A model generated the notes under the pieces. That model did not search any database. It worked only from the letters and a program-made list of their open reading frames with translations, and was not told the origin of the DNA. A stretch of DNA of 64,000 bases from Cryptomeria japonica (Eukaryota > Streptophyta > Pinopsida > Cupressales > Cupressaceae): NCBI RefSeq assembly GCF_030272615.1, contig NC_081410.1, positions 190,855,619 to 190,919,618 on the forward strand, written 5' to 3'. Numbering within the stretch: position 1 is the stretch's first letter; each line of letters starts with the position of its first letter. The translations under genes and the position numbers were made by a program. Positions 22,801 to 32,391 of this stretch are shown in pieces.

Positions 22801-22930
22801 TAGTAACAATGTTTATGAGTTTTTGGTAAAATGAAGGTTTGGTATATTTAGGTTTCAAAAATTCATCTAAAGCTTCATCTAACTCATAATCATCACAAAT
22901 ATGAATATCTTGCAAATAAAAATCTGACAT
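19814..22930 (-). CDS. element F ORF: 1,038-residue gag-pro-like protein with retropepsin fold
   Basis: This is the only long intact frame in the window. It starts at ATG 22930 (MSDFYLQDIHICDDYELDE), about 165 bp from the primer-binding site, with no longer option. Residues 1-500 are acidic and low in complexity, with recurring KGDEI/KEDEF-like words and three VQG repeats near 400-445. Residues about 510-545 (YDLIEQLKTTPAKISLWHLI) resemble the segment before the protease in Tat/Athila elements. The retropepsin-like domain spans about 590-705: VDNGSGLNV, where D-N-G stands for the usual D-S/T-G, then LLLGRPWIHGMQAVPSTLH. A G-patch-like segment lies at about 865-910 (ADRYGRGFRIF, then GLGYNP). 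The last about 30 residues are hydrophobic. No zinc knuckle, RT or integrase. An open frame kept in a young copy suggests recent coding function for particle formation or cleavage; that is inference. Confidence 0.85.
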   Translation of the reverse strand: MSDFYLQDIHICDDYELDEALDEFLKPKYTKPSFYQKLINIVTMPFRCDEKDKSNDSSQGYIPISSSTKSSNMVVFNDPLYEEISPFESKDKPFNRYDHALLNDALDAFVSPKKHSLHEDPFVQEDDIIPTFPSDGLSFPNKIPTRDDELMVNAYPSPKVGLTHKHPLEKGDEIISNFLNSLSPIEHILRKEDEFNTSIDALPPKDEELINNVISSPEIDNTSNIPFNNLTIWDEPLEEGLDYSLPHERTLAKGDEIKIENSLYSFSPSLNLNYSPSKNKASPSPQLGSTHKDTLVQSKVVNISFKDLPLKSETLESNVDPSPREFIPHVDPLMIEDDMTFPSITLPTRTSMPIPCLSPKIDLICDKILVQEKTINNSSNTFVHSSKPSSINLIHVNETPNKPLFTVQGACPSQNSQPLNKPILVVQGGYANDSFCTPKKPVITVQGGYSSKSPYEYAKQLTRESYHAVAHTYNTRNNRQPNPPPVIPTSLPPSQPILPQAPRISQVLGKEYDLIEQLKTTPAKISLWHLIQTSSAHHGMLQDALKDLNVPPPNTSSNIESLVNSVMNPKAQIVFTQDELPTSEIQHQYDPLMIVVIINDTAIRRTLVDNGSGLNVCSINLLHKMNVDTSLIEPDSHPIRGFDNVAKSSLGIITLPVTVGPVTLPTPIHVMSGNLTYNLLLGRPWIHGMQAVPSTLHRQVKFIYNNKTYTLIGDTNFQACLQTSTSKGSSSKPSSSSDDSLNKIPMDESLPSDNQNSLHESEAPKEDPSQLESTHEKAFDPEKVLAEDDWGSLDFNPTFVGEYRVPPREFKVKKKEETKNQSILPKPMSNNFVAASQTSSPHTSNYEEFDSLSYEKPPSLPEMADRYGRGFRIFAKHGYHGNGCGAHEQGIKVPLETNFHNYAFGLGYNPCKRTKASKRPSLNVNAIFSSDDDLTSTKSSSTSINSHSPHKEILAMNKSLYDSPQISKSTYESLSPIHHKVLSSRDKALINYTHPSSKISCDFSSSIFITLYMFLISLIVEHLACHIQIPHSIYHVFK

Positions 22931-23080
22931 TTTGAAATCGCATAAAATTTAAACACACAATGCAAAGAAAAACACTTTTTTTTTTTTTTTCTCTTTTTAA
23001 TGAAAATGAAATGAAAACACACTAAATCTAGATCTAGATCTAACAAATGCAATGCAAGAGGAAGCAATGATAGATTCACA

Positions 23081-23092
23081 TCGGGTTCACCA
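23081..23092 (-). other. primer-binding site of element F
   Basis: On the minus strand, TGGTGAACCCGA begins 3 bases inside the 5' LTR. TGG plus an acceptor-stem-like sequence is the usual tRNA-complementary form. It is not the initiator-Met type seen in the other elements. I do not assign the tRNA. Confidence 0.75.
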
Positions 23093-23095
23093 AAA

Positions 23096-24540
23096 TGTGT
23101 GGGGGAAAAAGTGACACTAAGCAAACATGTCCTAATCTCACCTTTAATCACACATTTCTGGAATACGAAAGAGCCTAGAGGTATCACACAATTGGCTACT
23201 TCTTCTCGTGGAAGAGAGAGCCACGGGCTACCTATTAGGATTTCTATTCCTTTGTTGTAATTGAAAGATAAAATGATGCAAGTTCAATTCCTAACCCCAA
23301 AATGCAAGTATGAACTAATGACAAGATTGCAGAATTGAACTTAAACAATGGAAAGCTATAAATACAAGGATAAGACAAGAATGCAAATGCGTACCCGGAG
23401 TTAAAATCTGACTAAAAATGTTCGGGATGGGGGCGCGGGCGCCACTGTCCGGATTCTACCCCTGAAACTGCTCCGAAAACTGTTGTTTTGCACTTTGGAA
23501 AAAGCTGTCAAAAATGCTGAAAATGCTGTCTGTCAGGAGGACCAGGGTGCCCAGCGCCCCTGTCCCAGGGACCAGGGCGCCCAGCGCCCCTGTCCTGGCA
23601 GGACCAGGGCGCCCCACGCCCTTGTCCTGGTCTTTTGCTTTGAGATTTGGTGTGGAGTTCGGTCTCTGTCTGATTCTTCCGGATCTGTAACTTGCGGCGT
23701 CGTCCGAATTCTGAAACCTGCACTTATATCTGAAAAGGTGTGGTGGGCGGCTATATAGGGTTTTGCCTTAGTCAAACCCCCGCTTCGGTGATTTCCACCC
23801 AACCCTCAAGGGAGGAGTACAAGCCAATCTTCAGTCGGTAATCTCCTATTGTTCTTCAATGTCTCCCAAGCCCTAAATGGATGAATGAAATTGATAAATG
23901 CTTGATAGAAGGATGTTGAATGTTGTTGAAGTCTTCAAAGATCTGCTCTTTCGCTGCATAGAAGGTCCTCGAAAGCCAAAATTCCCATCCTTTCAAATGA
24001 AGAAAGAGAGCTCTTATATATGAAACCCTAGGTCTTAATTTCGACTTTTGGCTGACCTAGAGATTGAATATCCCGCCAATTTCTTGGGGTTAAGCTTTAT
24101 TTTATGATTGGGTCGTGCTCCTAAAATTTCAGGAAAAATGTCCGGGACCATGTGCACGTCGGGCGCCATGGTCCTGACAACTTTTCACCAAATTTTCAGG
24201 GCCGTCGGATATGATGATTTTAGAGAGAATCCCGAAGTTACAGCTGATTTCGAGATGTTTTGACCCCCGAAATCAAGCCCCCAAGTTCAAAATAGGACCT
24301 AATTAGGGTTTTTGATTAAATGATGTATAGGAGGAATAAAATGAAAAGGGCACACTTTAATGAAAGGGCCCAACTTTATGATGTGGGAGATGATGAAATA
24401 GAACCTTAGACCTAATTAATTTGACTAATTAAGTGCTAAAGGGGAAATGCAATGCAAAATGCAAAATGCGCCAAGGCGGGTGCTAAACTAGGTGTGAAAT
24501 TGTACCACCCTAGCAAGTGCGTACAATTTACGACGCTACA
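23096..24540 (-). repeat. element F 5' LTR (1,445 bp)
   Basis: Right copy. It is 30 bp longer than the left copy because of one extra GC-rich minisatellite unit at about 23540-23632. The TATA motif CATATATAAGAG (24011-24022, minus) is where the transcript that includes the ORF would start. Confidence 0.93.
23538..23632 (+). repeat. GC-rich minisatellite in element F 5' LTR (3 units)
   Basis: Three units of GGACCAGGG(T/C)GCCC with CCCCTGTCC. The middle unit (from CCCAGGGACCAGGGCG) is the one absent in the other LTR. Confidence 0.8.
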
Positions 24541-24545
24541 ATAAT
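24541..24545 (+). repeat. target-site duplication of element F, right
   Basis: ATAAT, followed by the resumed LTR of copia B. Confidence 0.9.
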
Positions 24546-25222
24546 ACATCATTCAACTTATCAAACCACACACCTTATATATGAAATAGATCATTGAAAA
24601 CTTAATTTAGGGTCGACCAAAAACAAAATAAATATTATTACACAAAATAAGCCACCCATACCAAAAATACTCAAAGTAGTCCACCCCATGAGAAAGAGGG
24701 AACCCAAATACATCACAATGCATCCAATGATTTGCACATGCTAGCACATACTCCAAATTTATTACCAAACATAACATGTAGACATATCAATTAGTAAGCC
24801 AAATAACATCTTTTGATGCAAATATCTCGCGCACATCTCCACACACCATCGTGAGACCCATAACAACTTCTTAATACATCCTCCAATGCATATTTCAACC
24901 AAAGGAATATGATCCAATCAAGATAATCCAAATGGACACACCAAACCATAACACACCTGAATATTTCGAACATAAATTAACATAACTCATTTGTTGAACA
25001 GAAACATCACCAAAGAAACAAACTGATAGTATTACACAACCCACATAATCACACCCACTAAACAACACCACATACTTCAACATATCTGAAAGTCATCAAA
25101 GACTTCTCGAACCAAAAGCTACAACATAAATAGGAATATATCTAGACCAGAATCCATCTAGACAACCAAGTTTGGCATTAATGACAACAATACAATCTCC
25201 TATCAAACTCATATTTCCAACA

Positions 25223-25429
25223 ATCTCCACCTTTGTCATTGATGGCAACACTTGAACAATACTTAAATATTCGAGCAAATATCACAAATTTCTCCCCAAA
25301 TATCACAACAACTCTCTCTCCCTTTGACATCAAAGATAAAGGGTGTTGTAAAACATACTGACCAACACACACCACTGCTCCCCCTAAGCTTCGAATCTCC
25401 CCCTAGAAGATGCACCACTATAATACATC
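25223..25429 (-). other. copia B polypurine tract and 3' untranslated region
   Basis: On the minus strand, GACAAAGGTGGAGAT directly precedes the 3' LTR (TGTTGG). The preceding CATCAATGACAAAGG is the same word as in copia A. The remainder up to the RNase H end is non-coding. Confidence 0.8.
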
Positions 25430-26888
25430 TAGTTAGAGAAAGGAGGGATGATAACCCCTAGTTTTTGCCTAAGATACTCAAAAGTATCCTTTGTCAATGC
25501 CTTAGTGAAAATGTCTACTACCTGTTCTTTTGTAAAAATGTATTCCAATTTGACTTCTTTTTGTGCAACTTTCTCTCTTAAGAAATGATATCAAATTGAG
25601 ATATGTTTAGTTCTTGAATGCATTACCAGATTTTTTGAAATTTTTATAGCAATGGTATTATCACACATAATAGGAATAAATTCATCATATACCACTCTGA
25701 TATCTTTAAGAGTCTGATTCATCCACATAACTTGAGTATATTAAGATGTTGCTGCAATTTATTATGCTTTTGTACTAGATAATGATACCAAGTCTTACTT
25801 CTTACTTAACCATGAAATCAATCTTTCCTCAAAAAGAAAGCACCACCACCAGTACTTTTCCTATCATCAATTCTTTCCACCCAATCAACATCTGTATATG
25901 CTTTCAACATGAAATCTATGTGCTTCTCCCAAGGACCAAAATCCTGAGTCTCTTCCAAGTACTTGAAAATCCTCTTCATAGCTTGTTAATGAGATTGCTT
26001 CGGATTAGCTTGAAATATCACAACCAAACATATAACCTGCATAATATTTGGTGTAGAGGTAGTTAAATATAACAATCCTCCAATTATAAATATTGACATC
26101 TTTTTATCAACATCCAAAGATGTATCATTTTTGCTTAATTCGCAACCAATAGTTAAAGGGGTGGTAAACAATTTACAATTCTACATATAAAACTTATTCA
26201 ACATCTCTTTGACATATTTAGCTTGAGAAATAAAGATTCTATCTTCCAACTAAGTAACTTGTAGACCAAGAAAGAATGACATCTCACCGATCATTGACAT
26301 TTTGAATTCCTTCTACATATTTTCTGCAAACTCTTTACATAGACCATCACCTCCTCCAAATATAATATCATCAACATAGATAGAAACAATTAACAACTTG
26401 TTAACTTCAACTTTAAAATAAAAATTACTATTAGTAGTGCCTTTCCTGAAGTTTTTTTGTAATAAATATCCGTCCAATCTAGAATATTAAGCTCTAGGTG
26501 CTTGTTTGAGTCCATATAATGTCATCTTTCACCTACAAACCATATCCAGATCATCTGACAACCTGAATCCATCTGATTGCTAAGTATATTCCTCCTTTTC
26601 TAGTTCTCCATTAAAAAATGTTGACTTAACATCCATTTGATATTACCTTAAATTTTTTATAAGCTGAAAAAGCAAGAAACATTCTTAGAGCTTCCATCCT
26701 AGCTACTAGGACAAAAGTTTCCTCAAAATCAATACCTTCAACTTGTGAATAGCCTTTACATATCAATATCATTTTGTTCCCTGTAACTTATTCTTGTTCA
26801 TTTAGCTTGTTCTAGAACAACCACTTAGTTCCTATCACATTTTTGTCCACTGGTCTGGGTACCAGCTCCCAAGTTTGATTTTTTTGTA
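25430..26888 (-). pseudogene. copia B reverse transcriptase and RNase H (decayed)
   Basis: Minus-strand fragments: YGLKQAPRA near 26500, the intact catalytic YVDDIIFGGGDGLCK near 26340-26390, a connection with TTPLTIGCELSKNDTSLD near 26110-26165, then the RNase H end with MCDNTIAIKISKN near 25650 and VDIFTKALTKDTFEYLRQKLGV near 25450. Several stops and at least one frameshift. The wording around YVDD and the C-terminus closely follows copia A, so the two are from one lineage. Confidence 0.85.
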
Positions 26889-28215
26889 TCTAATTCAGTT
26901 CTTTTTCCATTACTTTTACCCAACTTTCTATTTTTCTTTCTTCCTCGTATGATTTAGGTTCCACTAGAAAAGGAAAATAATAGTTTTCTTGCTCATTTTT
27001 TTCTGTAACACTTCTTCTTATTTGAACTCCTTTGTTTTTGTCTCCAATTATCTGATCTTCTGAATTATTATTTTGTACATATTTTGGTGGGGTCTTATTC
27101 ACTTGCTCGGATTCTTCTTCTGAGTCTGTCTTTTCTTCTGCAGCAACAAGAATAATCTCAAATTCAATCTCTTGTATGGGTTCAGAGGCAGTCTGATCTC
27201 ATGTTGCACGTACTTTCACATTTGTGCTCTCCATTATCTTGTTCAATCTCTTATTGTAACACTAGTAGGCCTTGTTGTTTGTAGCATATCTCAAGAATAT
27301 TCCTTCATCTTCTTTGGTATCAAACTCTCCAAGATCATCTTTATCTCTTCTAATATAGAACTTACTTTCAAATATTCTTAGATACTTTAATCTAGAAGGT
27401 CTTCCATTCCATAGCTCATAAGGTGTCTCGGTATGATTTACTTTTATGTGTACCCTATTAATAATGTAAATAGTAGTATGCACAAAGTCTTTCCAACATA
27501 CATTAACCATGTTCACATCCTTCATCACAGTTTTGGCCATTTCAATAACAGTCATAGTCTTCTTTTCTACCACACCATTCTGTTGAGGGGTTCTTGGAGA
27601 AGAAAAGTGTCTTCTAATATCATATTTCTCAAAAAAAATTTCAAATTCATTTCAAGTAAATTCTACTTCTCTATCAGATCTTAAACACTTGATTTTAGCA
27701 TCAACTTGATTGTTTACCATTGATTTGAACACTTCAAATATTTCAAAATCTTTAGATTTCTCTTTAAAAAATGTAACCCATGTCATCCTAGAATAATCAT
27801 CAATAAGTAACATGAAATACCTTTCTCCATTAAGTCCTTTTGTTCTTGTAGGTCCACAAAGATTTGTATGAATCATCTCAAAGGGTCTCAGATTGGAATA
27901 CTCATTGTTCTTGAAACTCCTCTTTGTTTTCTTTCCTAACTGACATTTTGTGCACATAGTATCAATAGGCTTGATCATTTTTGATAAATCTCTCACTGCT
28001 TTAGTAGTACTGATCTTTATCATGTTATTAAAGTTGACATGTCCCACCTTTTGTGTCATAACCAGCGCTCTTTGCTTTGTGTTAAAAAATATCCAATTCC
28101 ACTCTTCCCTTTTATGTAATAAATATTTCCATTTGTTTGCTACCATTCTTCCATTTTTTCCTTTTCTAATCACTCATCTGATCTTACTGAATAAAACTCC
28201 ATAACCTTTATTGCA
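26889..28215 (-). pseudogene. copia B integrase and integrase-RT linker (decayed)
   Basis: 27652-28173 holds the GAG-pre-integrase segment (VGHVNFNNMIKI, then CTKCQLGKKTKRSF) and the first half of the core (MIHTNLCGP with Asn for the first catalytic Asp, LLIDDYSRMTWVTFF, CLRSDREVEFT). 27262-27573 holds the second half (MVEKKTMTVIEMAKTVM, then YIINRVHIK and TPYELW). The linker at 26890-27102 ends with the start of the RT domain (ESWVKVMEKELN). Frames are broken between the three parts. Confidence 0.85.
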
Positions 28216-28780
28216 CATCTAACTAACACTCAACAAACTATGTCTCAAACCTTCAACATAATAAGCATCATCAATTTTATGCTTACCATTAATTGAGATA
28301 CTCTCAATTCTGCAAATAGGTGCAACTTCCCCTCTTGCAAATTTCACTGATCCTCCATCATACTTTTTAAGATTGATGAATTTATCTTTGTTACCGGTCA
28401 TATAATTTGAACATCTGGAATTGATGATCCAAGCTCTCAATTCAACCTTAGCATGCAATGTAGTCTTTTCTCTTACTATCTTTTTGTTATCTTCAACATC
28501 TTCCTATCTTCCAGACTTGTCACAATTTTTCTCCTCTATGGCTCAAAATAGTGATTCTTCATTCGAATCGATACCATCTTTTTCCTCTGATGAATGTGTC
28601 TCCATAGAACATAGACTTCTTTTCCCTTTATCTCTATCAAATGTTCTTTTTTAAAATCATATTTTCTATATCTACTTTTCTTCTCATCATCATCAGATTT
28701 TTTGTAATCTCCCTTCTACATACATTTAGAAGCACAATGACCAATTCTACCACAATTAAAGCATTTCAAGGGTAACGTAT
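28216..28780 (-). pseudogene. copia B gag C-terminus and protease (decayed)
   Basis: The protease at 28219-28458 keeps its frame, but the active-site motif reads WIINSRCSNYMTG: Asp to Asn and Gly to Arg, so it cannot be active. About 28720-28770 codes for a complete CCHC zinc knuckle, CFNCGRIGHCASKC, at the end of gag. Stops lie between the two. Confidence 0.85.
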
Positions 28781-29310
28781 CTTTGTACTTTCCAATTCCT
28801 CTCTTCAATCTCATCCAGGTTTTCACTTGTTTCCTGTTCATCTTCTGATATTTTTGAAATGTTAAATGCAACTTCTATCCTATAGATTTTATATCATCCA
28901 TCTCTCTAATTTCATAAGCGATTAATGTTCCAATGAGTTTATCAATTGAGTAGTTACTATAATCATGGCATTCTTCAACATGATCTTTCTTATGACATTG
29001 CCTTCTTCTAAAGTTCCACCAACAAATCAAGTAGCCTCAACAGTATCATTCACTCTGTGTATGTAGTCTTTAAATCTTTCATCATCAAACATCCTTAAAC
29101 CTTCATGTTTCTTTTTTAGATTCATCAGCCTAGGTTTCTTTGTCTGAGGATCATCTTTATATTCATAACACACAACTTGTTCTAGATCACCTTAGCTTCT
29201 TTCAATCCTTTAACCTTACCGACTACTACATCACTCATACAACTGATAAATATTGTTCTAGATTTTGCATTTATCTCTTGAGCCTTAAAGTTCATCCAGA
29301 GTTATAGGTC
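28781..29310 (-). pseudogene. copia B gag, central part (decayed)
   Basis: Minus-strand fragments near 29210-29300 (MNFKAQEINAKSRTIFISCM, then VKGLKEAKVI) and near 29060-29100 (KKHEGLRMFDDERFKDYIHRV) match copia gag. Stops and indels are frequent. The gag start is on the other side of copia C, at 51203-51376. Confidence 0.75.
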
Positions 29311-29315
29311 CATTA

Positions 29316-30046
29316 TGTTAAAACTAGAACCAGAAAGATAAATCTCAAAATCTAAAAGTAGAATTTTAATAAGAACAAGATACACAAAAAATTAATCCTG
29401 GGAAAAACCCTCCACCCGAGGTTGAAAAACCCAACCACACTAAAAATTAAATTTTATTGAAGGCACAAATTTAAAATACAAAGCTCTCAAGCTTAATATT
29501 CAATCATCTAATCATGATTGATAGCACTTAACAAACAAGAGAAGTCGAGAAAATCATAGCAAATTGAAGGCTTTTACAAATCTGCTAGCAAATAGAATTG
29601 TTGAAGAAGATATGAATCAAAAAAACTTCACACGCATATATGAACACCCTAGCATATGAATAAATGTATTATTTCTTCTGAACTTCACCCGCCTCCTGAA
29701 TACAATCTATAATACTTGAAATGACAAAAGCAAAAACCAAGAATGAATAACTCAAAGTTAAATAATGATCCAACACTTCACGTGAATAATACTAAAAATG
29801 ATAGTTACATAGAAATACATTACATCAACCGAGCCACCAAGGCAAAGAGAAACTAAAAATTTTGACGAATAAAAAGAGTGCACTTACAACTAGTACTCAG
29901 GTGGGTGACGGCATAAAAAGAACTCGATATATATACAGCTGAATCAAGTAAATAATGAATCGACAGAATACAAAAAGAACAAATAACAAAACAGTAATAC
30001 AACCAAGGCAAATAAATGAAGTCTCCTACAGCTACAACCATTAACA
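29316..30046 (-). repeat. copia C 3' LTR
   Basis: Matches 50464-51197 over the full length by eye, with scattered substitutions. It contains the shared R/U5 box at about 29398-29435 (GGGAAAAACCCTCC, then GAAAAACCCAACC). Confidence 0.9.
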
Positions 30047-30432
30047 CTCCCTCTTAGCAAAGGAGCTATCATATACATATATTCAAGTCATGGAGTCTCT
30101 CAACATGAAAAACACAATATGAATAGAAAACAACAAAATTTAATCACAAATTCTCTCGACGTGATAGGCATCATGGATTCACTCAACATGATGTTCACCA
30201 TGGCTACTCCCATGAGTGAAATAACACAAGCTCTCATCACAGAGTCACTCAACATGATGTTGTCATGGAGTCTCTCAACATGACATCCACTATGGCTACC
30301 CCCATAAGTGGAAAGAGCCTCAAGGGTTTTCACCTCAAATTTCTTCATCACAGAGAAAAATGCATCACAAGGGATTGCACCTCTAATTTCTCCCTCATAG
30401 AGAAGAAAACTCATTAACAACATGTAAAAGAT
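30047..30432 (-). other. copia C polypurine tract and 3' untranslated region
   Basis: On the minus strand, TTTGCTAAGAGGGAG directly precedes the 3' LTR. 30150-30310 contains repeated words (CACTCAACATGATG, GGAGTCTCTCAACATGA) as a short degenerate tandem. No coding signal. Confidence 0.7.
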
Positions 30433-31041
30433 TCATTGAAGATGAGATTCTCTCTCAGCAAGAGCATCATTCTCCAGAATACCAAGCTTGTCTCGAAAAT
30501 AACAAAACTTTGCTCTAGGAAGTGGCTTGGTGAGAATGTCTATTGTTTTCTCTTTTGTGCAAATGTACTTGAGCTCTATTGCTTTCCTTTGAACCATATA
30601 TATCAAGTAATGATATTTTATTTCCACATGCTTAGTTATATCATGGAAAACAGGATTAACCGAAAACTTCACACAACTTTGGTTATCACAAAAAATCACT
30701 GTAGGTTCCAAAGGTTGTCCAAACAGTCCTACAAGAAGCTTTCGAATCCACACTACTTCTCGAGTTGCTATAGCAGCTGCAACATATTCAGATTTTGCTA
30801 TACTTTGAGCCACACATGATTTCTTCTTGTTGCACCAGGAAATCATAGCTGAACCTAAGCTAAAACAACAACTGGAAGTGCTCTTACTGTAAGGTACACA
30901 TCCTGCCCAATCAGAATCAGAAAAACCTTGCAATTTCAAACCTTCACAAGAAGTATATTTCAAACCATATCCCATTGTTCCATGCACATATCTCAATATA
31001 TGTTTAGCTGCAACAAAATGAATCTGTCTAGACTCACACAT
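30433..31041 (-). pseudogene. copia C RNase H
   Basis: 202 codons: AAKHILRYVHGTMGYGLKY, FSDSDWAGCVPYSKSTSS with the first catalytic Asp, IAKSEYVAAA with the Glu, IFCDNQSCVKF with the Asp, and ITKHVEIKYH. The C-terminus DILTKPLPRAKF is normal for copia. The frame is intact; a stop directly upstream at 31042-31044 separates it from the RT part. Confidence 0.9.
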
Positions 31042-31044
31042 GAA

Positions 31045-31500
31045 CTAAGTGAGAGTTTTAACAACATAACATATATCAGGCCTTGTATTGACTAAATACA
31101 TTAATGGTCCAATCAATTGCCTATACATAGTAGGATCAACTAAATCTAAACTAGCTACAACCTCATGTAACTTTTTCAGATAAGCTTCCATGGGAGTTGT
31201 CATAGACTTGCAATCTAACATACCAAATCTTTTCAAAATGTCAATGGTATATTTCCCTTGACTCAATATGATTTCATTTGATCTTTGACACACTTCTAAA
31301 CCAAGAAAATAATGCATCAAACCAAGATATTTCATCTCAAATTCAAAAGCTAACTCTTTTTTACATCTAGCAATGAGATCATCATCTCCAGTAAGAAATA
31401 AATCATCAACATATAGAACTAGAATTAAGGCTTTATCATCAATTACCTTGAAGTAGATATTAGAATCTACATCATTTTTCAGAAAACCCAAGCTCAACAA
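31045..31500 (-). pseudogene. copia C reverse transcriptase, C-terminal half
   Basis: 151 codons with the intact catalytic LYVDDLFLTGDD, MKYLGLMHYFLGLEV, ILSQGKYTIDILKRFGM, TTPMEAYLKKL and YRQLIGPLMYLVNTRPDI. It begins inside the palm; the preceding segment is in the same region but interrupted by stops. Confidence 0.9.
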
Positions 31501-32391
31501 ATAATGATCAATCCGTTCATATCATGCACGCGGAGCTTGCTTAAGGCCATACAAGGTTTTTTTCAACCTGCATACATGTGATTATTTTTCATGAATTACA
31601 AAACCATCTAGCTACTTGATAAAAACTTCTTCTTCAATTACATTATTCAAGAGTGTTGACTTTACATCCATTTGATGTAATTTCCACCCTTTAACTGTTG
31701 CAATAGCAATAATAGTTCTGATAGAAGTGTACCGAGCTATGGAAGCAAAGGTCTCCTCATAGTCTATAGCTTCCTTTTGAGAAAAACCTCTAGCTACGAA
31801 TCTAGCTTTATATTTTTCAATACTCCCATTAGCTGCATGTTTAATTTTGAACCACTTAGAAGAAACAATAGATTTACTTTTGGGCCTAGGAACTATGTCC
31901 CACACATCATTCTTGATTATGGATTGGTACTCCTCCATCATGGAATCCTTCCATAGATGTTGTTTTGAAGCCTCCTCAAAACTTGAAGGCTCATATGCTA
32001 TAATATGACTCATCAAAGAAACATATATTGCAAATTTATGAAGTCTTTTACTTTCCATGAAAGAGCCATGAGGAGATGCATATTTTTCAGCTTCTTGCAT
32101 AGTATGCCTGGCCCACAAAGGTCTCTTCTTATCAGCTGAAGCATTATTTGGACCAACAGTAGTATCTATAGGATCAACATAATCTTTTAACTCTATAGTC
32201 TCCCTTTGAATCTCAAAAGGGGAATCTGGGACAACCATATCCATATCTTAAGAAGGCACAAAATCTTCTCTATTAATTTCCATATTAGATTCTTTAGACT
32301 TTTTGCAAGCTACATCTTCTTCAAAGAGACATCTCTACTGATTTCAATCTTCTTTTGAACTAGAATGTAAATTTTGTATGCTTTTGATGAT
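31501..32391 (-). pseudogene. copia C reverse transcriptase, N-terminal half, and linker
   Basis: 31612-32244 keeps a frame of 210 codons: PSSFEEASKQHLWKDSMMEE, DVWDIVPRPKSKSIVSSKWF, YKARFVARGFSQKEAIDYEE and LHQMDVKSTLLNNVIEEEVF. Stops follow before YGLKQAPRA near 31530. 32245-32391 is the linker from integrase and is frame-broken. Confidence 0.85.

Larger units (their letters stand above)
16521..24540 (-). mobile_element. Element F: 8.0 kb non-autonomous LTR retrotransposon with one long ORF
   Basis: Near-identical LTRs (16521-17935 and 23096-24540, TGTGTGGGGG to GCTACA) are flanked by ATAAT on both sides (16516-16520, 24541-24545). The polypurine tract is at the left inner edge and the primer-binding site at the right, so it runs on the minus strand. 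The 5.16 kb interior holds a single ORF with a retropepsin-like domain and a G-patch-like segment, but no RT, RNase H or integrase. The LTR start on the minus strand (TGTAGCGTCGTAAATTG) and the protease wording are Tat/Athila-like. It must be moved by a related element, and sparse LTR mismatches indicate a recent insertion. Confidence 0.92.
15915..25222 (-). repeat. copia B 3' LTR, split by element F
   Basis: Parts 15915-16520 and 24546-25222 rejoin without gap or overlap other than the 5 bp ATAAT duplication. They align by eye to the other LTR of B (51399-51895 and 59120-59892). The shared R/U5 box is at about 16065-16095. The right end (minus-strand start) is TGTTGGAAATATGAG. Confidence 0.88.
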
